Positions 34,560 to 47,031 of a DNA stretch of 64,000 nucleotides are shown piece by piece; the first letter of the stretch is position 1; each line of letters begins with the position of its first letter. Position numbers and translations under genes: made by a program. Below the pieces are notes generated by a model. The model was not told where the DNA came from and ran no database searches. It saw only the letters and a program-made list of their open reading frames with translations. This DNA comes from Todiramphus chloris collaris (Eukaryota; Chordata; Aves; Coraciiformes; Alcedinidae), in assembly GCA_025345505.1 (NCBI GenBank), contig JANVCC010000018.1, forward strand, positions 53,897,656 through 53,961,655, written 5' to 3'.

Positions 34560-35771
34560 CTCTACCAGACAGAGAAATGCTGGAATGAAAGGATTATTTT
34601 ACTCTGTTACAAAAGCTCAGTATTTCAATGCATTATTGGGGGTTGAGGCTTCACAATGCATCCTGAGATCCTGATTGCCAGGATCTGTTTTGCCATGCTT
34701 AAAGTAGGTAAGCTGAAATTTTATTAGAAGATAAGAATGACTCTGTCAAGTGAAAATATAGATCATCTAGGTCAACTGCCTCCAACAGTGGCCTGATGTG
34801 AATGTCTGTTTCGGAAGCTGAACTTCTGCCTTGACCTCTTTTGTTGATAAGGTTGGCTGTTTGCTTTCAATTTGGGTAAGATTCTTCAACCTTTCTTGAA
34901 GCAATAGTCAGAAATTGCCAAAGACAGAAGTCATGCTGTAGATCTAAGAGAAGAAGTAGTGGCAGGATTAGGAGAAAGGCAAAAGGGAAATTTTAGGAAT
35001 AGAAAGAGGAAAAAAAGAAAAAGAAAAAGAAAAAAAAGATAATGTTAAAAATATTCAAAGAACATTCCACTGATTTATTTTTCCCAGCCCTCAAGGTCTT
35101 GTCACCTCTTTGGTCTAAAGTAACTTTGTCACTGTGCTTTCTCCACTGACACAGAGTCACTCGCTCAGGATCCCAGCCCACAGGCTTCTCTCTCTTTCAA
35201 AAGGACTCTTTATAAGATCTCATCTGTGGAAAACCACCATTTTTTTTGTACACACACAAATGGAGAACCACTGGGGGGCAGGGAGGGACCAAAATAATCT
35301 AGCAGATCTAGACAGAAACTTTCAGCTATGCCTCTGTAGAGACTTTGCCAAGGAAATTATGAATCTTGACTCTCAACAATTTAATTTGCAAATGATTACA
35401 ATTCTGATAAAGCAAGTATCTCTACCCTCTTTAGTGACAGGTCCACATCACTTACAAACAGTTCTAAAGGAAAATAATGCCAGCAATTAACTCCTCCATT
35501 TATTAATCATATAGTTTTCAAATCATTAGAGGGTTATGCTATAGATCTAAAGATCCAATCTCTGAATCTGATTCATGCATGGAGTAAATATAGTGCTACA
35601 AGATATATATCTGAGCTTTTAAATTAAAAAAAAAAAAAAAAAAGAGGAAAATACTTCCAAATCTAGTGTTAGTCTCATTAAATCACATTCTTAAAAGTTA
35701 GGATAGCCAGCATTTTGACTATAACCTATGCAAATCTAATTCATTCCCTTGACATGAATTGTACGGCCATG

Positions 35772-35868
35772 TGATTTTTGGTGGTTTATTTTTTCGTGTG
35801 TGGTTATTTTGTTGGGGTTTTTTTGTGGTTTTGTTTGGTTTGTTTTGGTTTGGTTTTTGGTTTTTTTA
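35772..35868. repeat. Degenerate T/G simple repeat (GGTTT-like)
   Basis: Nearly all bases are T or G, with recurring tttggttt and ggtttt words. It resembles a decayed pentanucleotide microsatellite. Not close enough to TTAGGG to be called telomeric. Confidence 0.55.
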
Positions 35869-36892
35869 GTTCTTTTCCCCTCCACAGGAACCGTTCATAT
35901 CTGCACAGGATAAATAAGTTTCAGAAGCACTTCTGGCTAGTCCAACAAGTACCTATTAAGTAGAGAAACAGACCTTATCTGACCCTGCAGAAGTGTTCTG
36001 AAGATTGATTTTTTTCAATATGTAGAAAGTATTAAAATGTGAGAAAGACATTACCTGAGGAAAAACCTTGAAGAAATTAATTATGTTGTCCTTGGTTCAG
36101 GATTTGAGTGATCTGTACAAAGATTTACAAAGCCTCTCATTGAATAATGTTGATAAACAGAAATGCTGAATCTCTGCTAACAAAGTGAATGTGGCATCAC
36201 ATGTATTGAATGATCAAGTAATTACAAACTGTTCAATGATTCATAAATATAAGGGAGTGAAAGGAATACTGCTCAGGCAACCTTAATTTTGGCACTTCTA
36301 ATGGCTGAGCACTTAATTTTGCAACCTTTAAATTAATTCCACTGCTATGCCTTTTTTCCATGTAATGTGTGTGAACATAGGATTTATACCATACAGATTT
36401 GTTTCATGATTCAAAATCAGTGATGTATTTGTGATGTAGTTTAAAATATTATTAGAAATAAAAGTCATCTAGCATCAGAAATAGAAGACAACCTAGAAAA
36501 GCAGTTAAATAAAACAAGTCAGAATTTTAACAAAAAACATAAATTCTGCTGGTCACATAAGAAGATCTATCTCTAGAGGTAATTTACTGGATGTCCTTAA
36601 TAACTGAATGTGCAATGTCCTTCTCAGCCTTCCCCCATATAGCCTCTTCACTCTTAGCAGTACATAAGTAAGAAGTGACTTTTAGTTTGGTTTCTCAGCA
36701 GACTCCAGCCAATGCCTAGGCATCGCTATTCCTTGTGACACCGCTGACTTGATAGAACTCAACATTAAAAAAAAAATGAAAAAAAAAGCCTCCCTCAGAG
36801 TCTGCTTTTTCGTGACCTCATTTTTTTCTAAATTTAGTTCTTAATAGCTCTCAGAAACCTGATTTCCTTTTCTTGACAAAGCTGGAAATTTC

Positions 36893-37985
36893 ACAGAACC
36901 ACACAGAATGACAGAAGGTTAAGGGCTGGACGAGACCTCAAAAGATCACCTAGTCCAAACCCACTGCCACAGCAGGACCACCTAAAGCAGGTCACATAGG
37001 AATGCATCCAGGCAGGTTTTAAATGTCTCCAGAGAAGGACACTCCACAACCCCTCTGGGCAGCCTGCTCCAGAGCTCTGTGATCCTCACAGTGAAAAAGT
37101 TTTTCCTTATGTTTCTGTGGAACCTCTTATGCTCCAGATTACACCCGTTGCCTCTTGTCCTATCATTGGACATAAGATAGAAAAGCCTGGCTCCATCCTC
37201 CTGACACTAGCCCTTTACGTATTTATGAACATTAATGAGGTCACACCTCAGTCTCTTTTTCTTCAAGCTAAAGAGACACAGTTCCCTCATAAGGGAACCT
37301 CTCCTCATAAGGGAGATGCTCCCCTCCCTTAATCATCTTTGTGGCTCTGCTCTGGATTCTTTCAACCCTGTCCTTCTTGAACTGAGGGGCCCAGAAGTGG
37401 ACACAATATTCCAGATGAGGTTACACCAGGGCAGAGTACAGGGTGAGGAGAACCTCTCTAGACCTACTAACCACACCCCTTCAAATACACCCCAGGATGC
37501 CATTGGCCTTCTTGGCCATGAGGGCATATTGCTGGCTCATCATCATCCTTCTGTCTATCAGGACCCCCAGGCCCTTTTCCCCCATGCTACTCTCTAACAA
37601 GTCAATCCCCAACCTATACTGCTGCTATGTGGGGTTATTCTTTCTCAGATGCAAGACTCTACACTTGCCCTTGTTGTATTCCATTCAATTTGTCCCTGAC
37701 CAACTCTCCAGCCTGTCTAAGTCTCGCTAAATGGCAGCACAGCCTGCTGGTGTGTCAGCCACTCTTTCAAGTTTTGTATAGTCAGCAAACTTGCTGACAG
37801 TGCACTCTGTTCTCTCATCCAGGTCATTGATGAATATATTGAAGAGTACTAGCCCCAGTACCAACCCCTGAGGTACTTCACTAGATACAGGCCTCCAACT
37901 AGACTCTGGCCCATTGACCACAACTCTTTTGCTTCTTTCCTTGAACCAGTTCACAATCCATCTCACTACCTGATTATATTTCAGC
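36893..37985 (-). mobile_element. CR1 LINE 3' fragment with part of the RT core, antisense
   Basis: The 3' end is at the left (cagaaccacacagaatgacag, then cctcaaaagatcacctagtcc), the 5' truncation near 37985. Minus-strand 37966-37727 encodes [19 protein letters not shown], then VPQGLVLG (motif B) and FADYTKL. The catalytic motif C is normally FADDTKL, so one of the two metal-binding Asp residues has become Tyr. Further left it encodes the usual C-terminal region (37173-36982: [24 protein letters not shown]). At ~1.1 kb it is one of the longer copies, closely related to the one at 7950-8776. Confidence 0.93.
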
Positions 37986-38573
37986 TACCAAACTGCAGCA
38001 TGATCCACCTGCCAGCCCATCAGTATAATGATATGCCACTATGCCACTATAACCCAGCAATTAATACAGCAAAGATGGAATATCCACAGGCAAACTCCAT
38101 ATATTGCCCTTAAAGGTCTGAATGAAACACAGACAAGCATGTGAAAGTAGAGTAGGGCATCTGGTAGGAAAAGCTGGGTGGGTGAAAAGACAGGCTAGGC
38201 ATCATTAAAGATGATTGCTCTGTTAAGATGCACTCTTGTCTCCTACTAGTTGAGAACAATATATCTCAGCTCAAATTAAAATAAGAATGTTTTTCTCTGA
38301 TATATGCAAGCTGCCCTTCATTTTAATCCCAGCCTCTAGCAAGATAAGTTTGTTGATATAAAACAGGAGGAAAGGATTGAATGTAGCTGAAAGATTTTCA
38401 TACCTTAATGGGAACTCCTGGTGTTTTGGTTCAAGTCACTTGTACAGCAAAACCTGGATCATGAGCTCAGGATCATGTCCTAGTGCCACGTAAGGTTCAA
38501 ATTTAACAGAGGGATAAGAAAGGTTGTGCTCTCCTGAAGCCTCTTTTTTTTTTTTTCTTGGTTTTTTTTCTTT

Positions 38574-38626
<53 letters not shown>

Positions 38627-39670
38627 TGTGCTTATCTTTATCCCAGGGATCTGGTATGATTATCAGTTCTTCACAATGCCTACTGCAAAAGAGAAATATG
38701 TAGGATAGAACTGAATGTCTTTGTGCAAAGAGAAGTGGATTTATTAGAGTTAGGGTGCAGCATCAATGGGTGGTTCAGGGCAGACTGGAGGTCTGATTTG
38801 AGAGAGAGGAAATAGATACAGAAGGAAAAATAGTGACTGATTTCTTAGGAATTATTTAATACAGGTATTATAGGACATACAATGTTTTCCATGTGTATTA
38901 AATATGCATACTGTCATAAAATGTTTAAAATCCTTGGTTTTGCTGATTATTGTTCTGAAATATACATGCACAATGGTCTGGTTTAAATTATCCCATGGTA
39001 GTGACGGGTAGAATTTTCTATTAATTATAGTAATACTTTATTTTTCAGTTTTATAGCAGTCCGTGATTAAAAGTATCTCTATGTCTTTGATTAGTAAAAC
39101 ATAAAGCCTTTAGCGTGTTACCAGAATTGGAATTTGGAAAACTATCCACCACTCATACCCTGTAGTGAGATCCAAGGTGCATCCACTTTGTATCACTTCC
39201 TGCTCTCAGGATGCTTTGTCAAGTTTAGACTTTAAGTCCATTTCTTAATGCATATGTCAGTAACATGTTCATAAATTACCTTGATGTAGTGCTGTGTGTA
39301 CAATTGTGGTGTAAATTATTTGTAAATTAGCAATTAGTTAAAAACACAAGATGAAGGGGAAGAAAGGATACTTGGAACTTCCTGTGGAAACTAAGATGGC
39401 AATGTCTACCTAGCTAGAGAAAGAGAAGCTTGGTCATATTTGCAGAATATGACTGGGAAGCTCATAAATGTAATGATCCAAATGCATGGAAGAAGTGCTA
39501 TTTTCCCAAAATCTAATGAAAATGCGATAGTTTTTTATGCTTCCCCTGAATTTGCAATAAAGGCCAGCTTTCTGTTTTTTAAATCTACTTCCATTTTCTG
39601 GGGTATTCTGGATCTTAGACCAGCCAATGATGTTGACCTGACATTTGGCCTTACTTTTTTTACTCACTCA
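37986..39670. other. Unique non-coding DNA with a long T tract
   Basis: No gene or recognisable retroelement. The main feature is the T-rich block at 38544-38623. The rest is AT-rich with short open frames only. Confidence 0.55.
38544..38623. repeat. T-rich block ending in 48 consecutive T
   Basis: Runs of T interrupted by single C or GG lead into an unbroken run of 48 T at 38576-38623. On the minus strand this would be a long A tail, but the sequence to its right shows no recognisable retrocopy and no flanking duplication. Length may be inaccurate because of sequencing slippage. Confidence 0.7.
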
Positions 39671-39674
39671 CCAA

Positions 39675-40239
39675 GAAGACGAGCTCCTGTGCAAACAAGT
39701 CCACTCTGGGGAAGAGAATCCTGACAAAAAGAGCCAGCAAGGAGCTCATCTGGGGCTCTTTTCGAAGCAGGGAAAGCAGCCTTCCCCATTCTGGGGGCCG
39801 GCAGATGGTGGGCAACAGCTGAGGCTGCCTGGATGGAGCAGCAGCACCTGCGGCAGATCTGAACGAGGCGTAACTGTGACAACGGGCACTCGCAGAGGCC
39901 ACACACAACCCCGCTTCCGCCCCCTTATAAAAGGAGCCCTTTGGGAACCCACTGAGCAAACAGTCAGCGAATCAGCGTCACCCAGGAGAGCAGAGCGGGT
40001 AAACCGGGCACAGCAGCTGCCTTGCAGAAGGACCAGCTCCAGGGCAGGTCAGTCCGTGCTGGGCAAGGGAATCATGGTGAAAAAGGCCAGCAAAGAGCTC
40101 TGTTTGGGGGGGGGTTGTTTTTTGGAAGGTGGGAGACCTGCTTGTCTGTGCCGAGGGGATGGCTGTGTGGCCACCACCCCACTATCCTGCGCTGCCCCGG
40201 GGAGCATGAGCAGCCGGCCTCAAGGTGGAGGGACTCTTT
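39675..40239 (+). repeat. GC-rich segment with two ~350-base related units, possible CR1 5' region
   Basis: Composition changes sharply from AT-rich flank to GC-rich. A block starting gaagacgagctcctg at 39675 is echoed at 40027 (gaaggaccagctcc). The best-matching part, gaatc...aaaaag-gccagcaa-gagctc-tggggg, is about 80% alike over ~40 bases (39715-39757 and 40069-40111). A TATA-like ttataaaagg lies at 39925-39934, about 100 bases ahead of the second unit. It runs directly into the longest CR1 copy, so it may be a CR1 promoter/5' UTR with tandem units; an unrelated repeat is the alternative. A 198-codon open frame (39645-40241, +) crosses it without any known domain and is probably a by-product of GC content. 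Confidence 0.4.
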
Positions 40240-42228
40240 AGGTGCAAGAGCACCTGCAATGCACCCAGCCCTGACTGGGAGAGAAGGAGGAACCTGTAGA
40301 GACCTTATGGGTGAGAATTAAGGGACAGGCTAGCATGGGTCACACTTATTGTGGGTGTTCACTACAGGCATTCCAGTCAGGATGAGGCGTTCAGTGAGGC
40401 CTTTTACAGGCAGCTGAAAAGTGACCTCACGATCACAGGCCCTGGCCCTCATGGAGGACTTCAACCACCCTGATGTTTGCTGAGAAGGTAACACAACTAG
40501 GCATTCTCAGTCCAGGAGATTCCTGCAGATCAGTGACGATAACTTTCTGATACAAGTGGTAGAAGAACATATGAGGAGAGGTGCTTTGCTGGATCTTGTA
40601 TTAACAAGGACTTGTTGGGGATGTGAATGTTGGGGGCAGTCTTGGCTGTAGTGACCATAAGATGGTGGAGTTCAGTATCCTTTGTAGAAGAAGTAAAGAA
40701 ATAATTAGGATCACAACCCTGGACTTCAGAGGAACTAAGTTTAACATCTTCCAAGATCTTCTCGGTGGTATACCATGGGTCAGGTCTCTAGAAGGTAAGG
40801 ATGTCCATGAAAGCTGGTCAGGATTCAAACACTACTTCTTCCAAGCTCAAGATTGATGCATGCCTATGAGTAAGAAATCAAGCAGAGGAGGCACGAGACC
40901 TGCGTGGTTGACTAAGTGTCTTATGGAAAAACTCAAATGGAAAAAGGAAATTTGCAGAACAAAATGTTCTGGATGTCATCTCAAAACACGTGGAAGAAAA
41001 GGGAATTACTGGGAGAGGTCAGCCAAGGGGATATCATGCTTCACCAATCTGATGGACTTCTATGATGTCATATGTGTCTGATTAGATGACAGGAGAGCAA
41101 TCAATGTCATCTACCTTTACTTCAGAAAGGCTTTTGACACTGTCTCCCATAACATCCTCATTAGTAAACTCATAAAGTGTGTGTTAGATGAGTGGACAGT
41201 GGAGGGGATTGAGAGCTGGTTGAGTGACAGAGCTCAGAGTTGTGATCAAAGGTGCAGGGTCAAGTTGGAGGCTTGTAGCCAGTGGTCTTATTTAACGTAG
41301 TCATCAATGACCTAGGCAAGGGGATAGTGTCTCCGTAGCAAGTTTGCTGATAATATAAAAACTGGGAGGAATGGCTGACACAGTAGATGGCTATGCTGCC
41401 ATCCAGCGTGACCTGGACAGGCTGGAGGGTTGGGCAGAATGGACTTTAATGAGGGTCAACAAGGGCAAATGTAGGGTCCTGCACCTGGGCAGAAACAAAC
41501 CCATGCATCAGTATAGATTAGTGGTAGATCTGATGGAAAGCATCCTTGAGAAGGATCTTGGAGTCCTGGTAGACAATAAGTTGATCATGAGCCAGCAGTG
41601 TGCCCTTGTGACAGGAAGGCCAAGGGTATCCTGGGGTGCATTAAAAGTGTGGCCAGTAGGTCAAGGGAGGTCATCCCCTGCCTCTGTTCTGCCTTGGTGA
41701 GCCCTCATCTGGAATAGTGTGTCCAGTTCTGGTCTCCCCGGTTCAAGAGAGATAGGGAACTACTGGTGAGGGTCCAGTGGAGGGCAACAAAGATGATTGG
41801 GGGTCTGGAGCATCTCCCTCATGAGGAAAGGTTGAGAAAGCTGGGATGGTTTAGCCTGGAGAGAAGACTGAGAGGAGACTTTATCAATATCTATAAATAT
41901 CTAAAACGTGGGTGCAAAGACGATGGAGCTGGACTCTTTTCAGTGGTGCCCAGTGACAGGACAAGGGGCAATGGGCACAAACTAGAACACAGGAGGTTCC
42001 ATCTAAATATGAAGAAAAAGTTCTTTACTGTGAGGTTGATGAAGCATAGGACCAAGATGCCCAGAGAGGTTGTGGAGTCTCCTTTTCTGGAGACATTCAA
42101 AACCCACCTGAATGAGATCGTCTGTAATGTGTTCTAGGCAAACCTGCCTTGGTGGAGTGTTGAACTAGATGATCTCTAGAGGTCCCTTCCAACTCCAACG
42201 ATTCTGAGATTGATTCTGAGATTGATGG
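40240..42228 (+). mobile_element. CR1 LINE, longest copy in the window, sense, internally deleted
   Basis: Enters ORF2 in the endonuclease domain: 40623-40856 encodes GGSLGCSDHKMVEFSI, where SDH is the conserved C-terminal motif of the APE-type endonuclease. A deletion near 41000 removes the linker and the first RT blocks. RT resumes near 41040 (TNLMDFYDVI) and passes the DTVSHNIL-like region at 41140. From 41371 it encodes the thumb and C-terminal region (DGYAAIQRDLDRLEGWAEWT; 41766-42137 [20 protein letters not shown] through [16 protein letters not shown]). It ends in gaggtcccttccaactcc and tandem gattctgagatt units. Several frameshifts and stops show it is inactive. About 2.0 kb of a ~4.5-kb element remain. 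Confidence 0.92.
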
Positions 42229-43246
42229 GATTAGGTGAGATCTTTAATCTCAAATACCAATGAGCAGTTGATAGCAAACTCGTTTGCTTGGTAATCTTAA
42301 CAAAGAGCTTAGTTTGACATTTTTCTTATCCCATCTGCCCTCCTGACATTCTCCTACATCATTAAGAAAAGGTCCATGTCAAACAGTAGAATTAGTGAAC
42401 TTGCTAGAAAGGCTTGAAAGTAGATTGCTTGAAATAGTTTTGTTGGTTCGTACGTCTGCTTCCCTAGAGAGAAAAAGTGGACCTAACACTGACTTCTTAT
42501 GCATTTATGAACTCTCACAAATATTTACTTTGTTCACATATCTCACATAAATCACAGACTAGATGTAAAATTCCCTGCGTGACAAAAGTGTTTATATATG
42601 ACTTTTCAGAATGGAAATTTACAAAAATATCTAAAGATCATACTTAATATTTTGATGAAATCAAAACTCATTAATTTGTCAGGAAAGCAATATATTTTTA
42701 TTATAATACCCCAGTTATCACTTCAGCAAGTAATTAAAGCAATAATAATAGTATTTCTTTGTATGGTAGCATGTGTGTGCAGGTATGCTTGTGTGCACTA
42801 CCAGTTGTAAATTCTTCACAATTCTTAATTTTTACATCTTGCCTATTCAGAGGCAATTTTTCTTCCTCAGACTGTGAGAGTTGCTGTCTCTTATTCCTAT
42901 ATACTGTTCTGAACAAAAACAGATGAAATAAGATATCAGTGTGTTGCATCTTTTTCTAACTAAAAAAAAAAAGAAAATATAAATAAACTTGAATTTTAAA
43001 AAAAATTTTATTTTTTTCAATTATTTTAATATTTAAAAGCCTCAATTTTTTTTTTTTTTTTTTTTTTTTGGTATAGCAGATAAAAAATGCTACAGTCTTT
43101 ATGTTAACTTTAAGGGAATATTGTTCTTACATTTAACAAATCAAAAGAAATGAAATATAGGCAAAATATCTAGCTCAAGTGAAATGGAAATATTTGGTAA
43201 AGGAAGTACCTTCACAGTAACTAATCTCCCACATACCCTTGGTATC
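42229..43246. other. Unique AT-rich DNA
   Basis: No gene seen. The right half contains long A and T runs, including a T run of 24 at 43046-43069. Confidence 0.6.
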
Positions 43247-43990
43247 AATACAGGCTGGGGGATGAAGGGATTGAGAGCAGCCCTGCTGAGAAGGATTTAG
43301 GTGTACTGGTGGGTGAGAAGATGGATGTGAGCCAGCAATGTGCACTCGCAACCCAGAAGACCAACTATGTCCTGGGCTGCATCAAAAGAACATGTCCTGC
43401 AGGTCAAGGGAGGGGATTCTGCCTCTCTATTCTGGTCTCGTGAGAGCCCACCTGGAGTACCGTGTTCAGCTCTGGAGTTCTTACTCAGCACAAGAAGGAC
43501 ATGGACAAACATGGGGAGGTGGACGTCCCAGAAGAGCGCCACAAAAATGGTCAGAGTGCTGAAACACCTCTCCTACAAATAAAGTCTGAGAGAGTGGGGG
43601 TTATTCAGCCTGAAGGCTCCAGGGAGACCTTATTGTGTCCTTTCAATATTTAAAGAGATCTTAAACATGAGGACAAACTTTTTGGTAGGGCCTGTAGCGA
43701 TAGTACAAGGGGTAATGGTTTTAAACTAAAAGAAGGTAGATTTACACTAAATACAGGGAAGAATTTTTTACAATGAGCATGGTGAAACACTGGAACAGGT
43801 TACCTGGGGAGGTGGTAGATGCCACATCCTTGGAAATATTCAAGATCCAGTTGGACAGGGCTCTGAGCAACCTGACTTACGTAAAGATGTCCCTACTTAT
43901 TTCGGGGGGGGGGGGGGGGGGGGGGGGGGGGGTGGTGGACTAGGTGGCCTTTAAAAGTCCCTTACATTCCAAACTATTTTATGATTCTAT
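43247..43990 (+). mobile_element. CR1 LINE 3' fragment, sense, older subfamily
   Basis: Begins at the 'tatcaatacaggctggggg' region and runs to attttatgattctat at 43990. The encoded C-terminal ORF2 region is broken by frameshifts; around 43330-43470 pieces resemble [18 protein letters not shown] and [18 protein letters not shown]. Word choice (ggatttaggtgtactggtgg; aggtggcctttaaaagtcc) pairs it with the copy at 55916-56854 and separates both from the other CR1 copies. A run of 29 G interrupts the tail at 43904-43932. Confidence 0.9.
43904..43932 (+). repeat. Uninterrupted run of 29 G inside a CR1 tail
   Basis: The related copy at 55916-56854 has only 'gcagggggattgg' at this place, so the G run has expanded after insertion. 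Such a run is strongly quadruplex-prone and is also a classic site of sequencing or assembly error, so its length is unreliable. Confidence 0.85.
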
Positions 43991-46513
43991 ACCATTAAAC
44001 TATCATTCTTCTGTTATATTCTTCCCTTCTAATCTTTCTATTCCATAGTGAATGTATACTTGCTTTCTAACAGTGTTTAGCCATTTGAGATGACAATGCC
44101 CACTTTTCTGTATTTTACATTGGATAAATTTGGTCAACTGAGTTATCAAAAACCAGTCAGTTTTTCCAGTTATGTTTTTTCTCTTGAAGTTATTACCTGA
44201 CCCAGTCTGTCAGAGAGGATACATTCTGTTCCTAATTTGAGTTTCCTATTGCTTATACCTTATAACTGTATGTGACATTGGTTTCTATTTGTATGAACCA
44301 CTACATTTTTACCAGGAAAGAAAATGTAAATGTGAATCCTTGGCAGCATTAGCACAGAATCTGATAGGGTGTTATTGGGGTATTCCCTCCAAAGTTGGTG
44401 TTCTCAGACATTCTCATCCTACTTGCTACTGCTTTCTCCCATCAGATAAACATATCTGATAAATGCTTCTCCTGTCACCTTTGGGTGTTATTCAGATGTC
44501 TGCTTTCCGTCTGATGTCCATGTTTGTCCGATGAGTCTACTAAAGGTGTATTTGAGGACAGGGAGGGAAAAGTTATATTTATACTTTTTACATAAAGCCA
44601 CATGGATGATACCTAAATCCCACTCAGTGATGCTGTTTCAGAGACTGATCTTTCTGAAGTCAATAGAATTGATGATTACTTTCTTTAGATTATGGAGTCT
44701 TGAACTATGACAAGGTAAGGGACATCATGTATCAGAGTCTATTTAGAAATCTTTTTGGACAGTTTCGTCCCTGTGTAAAGAAAACATATTCTCTCGTTGT
44801 AAAACTGTATGTCAGGGAATAAGTGCCTTCATGTGGTGCCACTGTAAAAAAATGCAATAGTACTTGACAAGTGCTACAGGGTAGTACTTGTATGGACAGG
44901 GAGACAAAAATCAGCTTCCTAGGAAGGTGAAAGAACCAGTCCCTGAGAAATAACTGGAGTGCTTCAGCAGAAGATCTGGGGTTGTAAAAATCCTGCAACC
45001 AAAAGCTTCGCAAGCACAGAGGGCTCCCAAACTGCTGTTGAATGCCAAAGCTCTCCTTCTGTTCTGTGTTGTAATTGTTTGTAGCAATTAAAAATAAGAA
45101 TAATAAATTGTGAAAATATGTGGAACAATATTTACTGCTGTTCTACATAGTTATATTTCCACAAGGCCAGTCCTGATATGTGTCTAGCTGCCATACAAAT
45201 AAAACTGACAGTTTATTATCCCTGTTACAGAACATCCTTCATTATTTATAGAGATTGTGTTTGGAAAGACAAATGACTTCTGTTCTTTGCAGAAGCAATA
45301 ATAAAGTGATAACACTTTTCGTTAACATCCAGCTCCTTTCTTACCCCTTGAGCTTGCTGCCTGCTCATCTAATTGTGGGGTTTCATAGTCAGTTCAGCAG
45401 ACTGCATCATTTTATTTATTGGCTGTCACAGGTTAAGGATGGCTTTTGTCCACTTTTATTTTCCACCCTAATGATGGTAGTAATAAACAAAGTATTTATT
45501 GAAATGAATTAATTCAGTTACATGTTTTGGATGTATTTTTTTAAAGCAGCTGCATAAATGTTTATGTTAATATATAGCCTGTTTTAATAGAATATATCAT
45601 CTGCTGACAGATCACTATGATCATACTTCTTCCCAAAGCAATGGTAAGGGGCTAACGCTTAAACTGTTGCCTTTATTAGACAAACATTTACAGTACTTCT
45701 TTTATGTATATTGCACAATGATTATTCATGAAGTATTTCTTAATGATTCTGCGTAACTTAGACATTAATGCTATGAAGCTGATTTTCAATCTTTCAAGCA
45801 CTTATTCATTGATATTTCCTATTTATGAGCCTCACAGAGGAGCTTCTGCATGGTATTCCAATAATCTTTGTAAAAAGACAGCAACATTTTTCAGTCTAGT
45901 GCAAATACAAGCAGTAAAAATCATGCAAGGAAACCAAGGATATACCAAGCAGAACTGAGAGTGAGAAACGCATTATCATTCTGAAAAAAGGCAACAGTAA
46001 TGTGAAAGAAAGAATTTCAGTCAAAGAGGGAGCGTCAATGTTGTCTACGGTTTACTTCAACTTGTGTCTTTAAAATAAAATGCATACTTTCAGCTAAGTA
46101 GCCTAGTTTATGTTTTGAGCCATAACTAAGTACATGAACCGTTGCATTATTCAGTGATAGCACAGTAAATATTAATTTGCACACTGACTATATTTTTGGT
46201 GAAGCATCAACAGAGCAGAACAAGTTGAATCTTACAGTAACTAGAAAACATAGCAAGTTCATGGTGATGAAATGGGAATGTTCCAGTGGACTTAAAGTTA
46301 ATGCACAATGGATAAGAGAGCCACTCTTGACAGCCATTCTTGACACTAAATCTAATGAATGGGAATTGATTGGAAGGTTGACTTTGGCTTTAATTTTGTT
46401 ATGCCGTTGCTGTATACATGACAGGGAGGAGGACAGGAAAAAGACTTTATCCTGCTTTCATCCTGTTTGCAGAACTCGGAGTAAATTACTGCATCTCTGT
46501 TTTTCTTTTGTTG
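43991..46513. other. Unique AT-rich DNA
   Basis: No recognised gene or repeat. A 124-codon open frame at 46177-46551 (+) runs across the border of the following LTR and has no family signature, so it is treated as chance. Confidence 0.55.
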
Positions 46514-46518
46514 GGTCT
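46514..46518. repeat. Target-site duplication, left copy (GGTCT)
   Basis: Identical to 47306-47310 on the other side of the LTR. A 5-base duplication is the size made by ERVL-type and some other retroviral integrases. Confidence 0.85.
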
Positions 46519-46569
46519 TGTCATGGATGGAGTGACACACTTCACTCATAAAAGAGAAGTGACAATATG

Positions 46570-46575
46570 TTTATT
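46570..46575 (-). terminator. Polyadenylation signal AATAAA in solo LTR
   Basis: Canonical AATAAA on the minus strand, 51 bases before the LTR 3' end. Its position is that of the R-region signal of a retroviral LTR. Confidence 0.6.
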
Positions 46576-47022
46576 GATATAAACCAATGATCTAACAAAG
46601 TTTGACAGCAAATGCAACAGTAGTTTAACATGGTTTGATGGCAAGGTTCACCTCATATTTACTGAATAGAGGACAGAGGCAGACAAAACTGTCAGGGACA
46701 CCCTTCCATTGAGTCACAAGGTTCAGAAAGGACCTCCTTGCTTTCTAAACTTCTCAGAGAGGAGTGCAGCTAGGTCAGTCCCAGCCGAGATTTGGTTAAT
46801 CATTTATGTCTAAAGGATTGCAGATGTGCAATCAATCCTTCATATCACTTATCTAAGTTTGCAAAGCTTAGCATGCTATTAATCACTTACTAAGAATCTG
46901 TTATGACAAGAAATCTCTCAGCCTTAAGGTGTAACCTTGAGAGGCATGCCTACTCAAGGGGAGATCCTGGCATGCAGGCCACTGCCCTGAGGGAGAGCTC
47001 AACGGGCCCTGGGCTGTCCATT

Positions 47023-47031
47023 ATTTATAGA
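47023..47031 (-). promoter_or_regulatory. TATA box of solo LTR
   Basis: TATAAATAA on the minus strand, about 275 bases downstream of the LTR start. A motif-level call; activity unknown. Confidence 0.5.

Larger units (their letters stand above)
32991..36892. other. Unique non-coding DNA with simple-sequence tracts
   Basis: No gene seen. It contains a 20-base perfect palindrome at 33297-33316, a G-rich run with quadruplex potential at 34524-34559, a poly-purine AAAAAG-type tract at 35001-35039, an A run of 18 at 35626-35643, and a T/G-only stretch of degenerate GGTTT units at 35772-35868. The words near 34750-34790 (gatcatctaggtcaactgcctcc) faintly recall an antisense CR1 tail, too weak to annotate. 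Confidence 0.55.

Noticed and set aside
34748..34790. Small antisense CR1 tail
   Set aside because: Only about 30 bases of loose similarity; too weak to separate from chance.
35772..35868. Interstitial telomeric repeat
   Set aside because: The T/G units are GGTTT-like and irregular, not TTAGGG.
38576..38623. SINE or processed-pseudogene tail
   Set aside because: No recognisable body next to the T run and no flanking duplication.
39645..40241. 198-codon open frame (+)
   Set aside because: GC-rich segment with few stops, no known domain, and low-complexity Gly/Arg/Ser content; it spans repeat units rather than a gene.
46177..46551. 124-codon open frame (+)
   Set aside because: It runs from unique DNA into a solo LTR border, so it cannot be an old conserved gene as written; no domain recognised.
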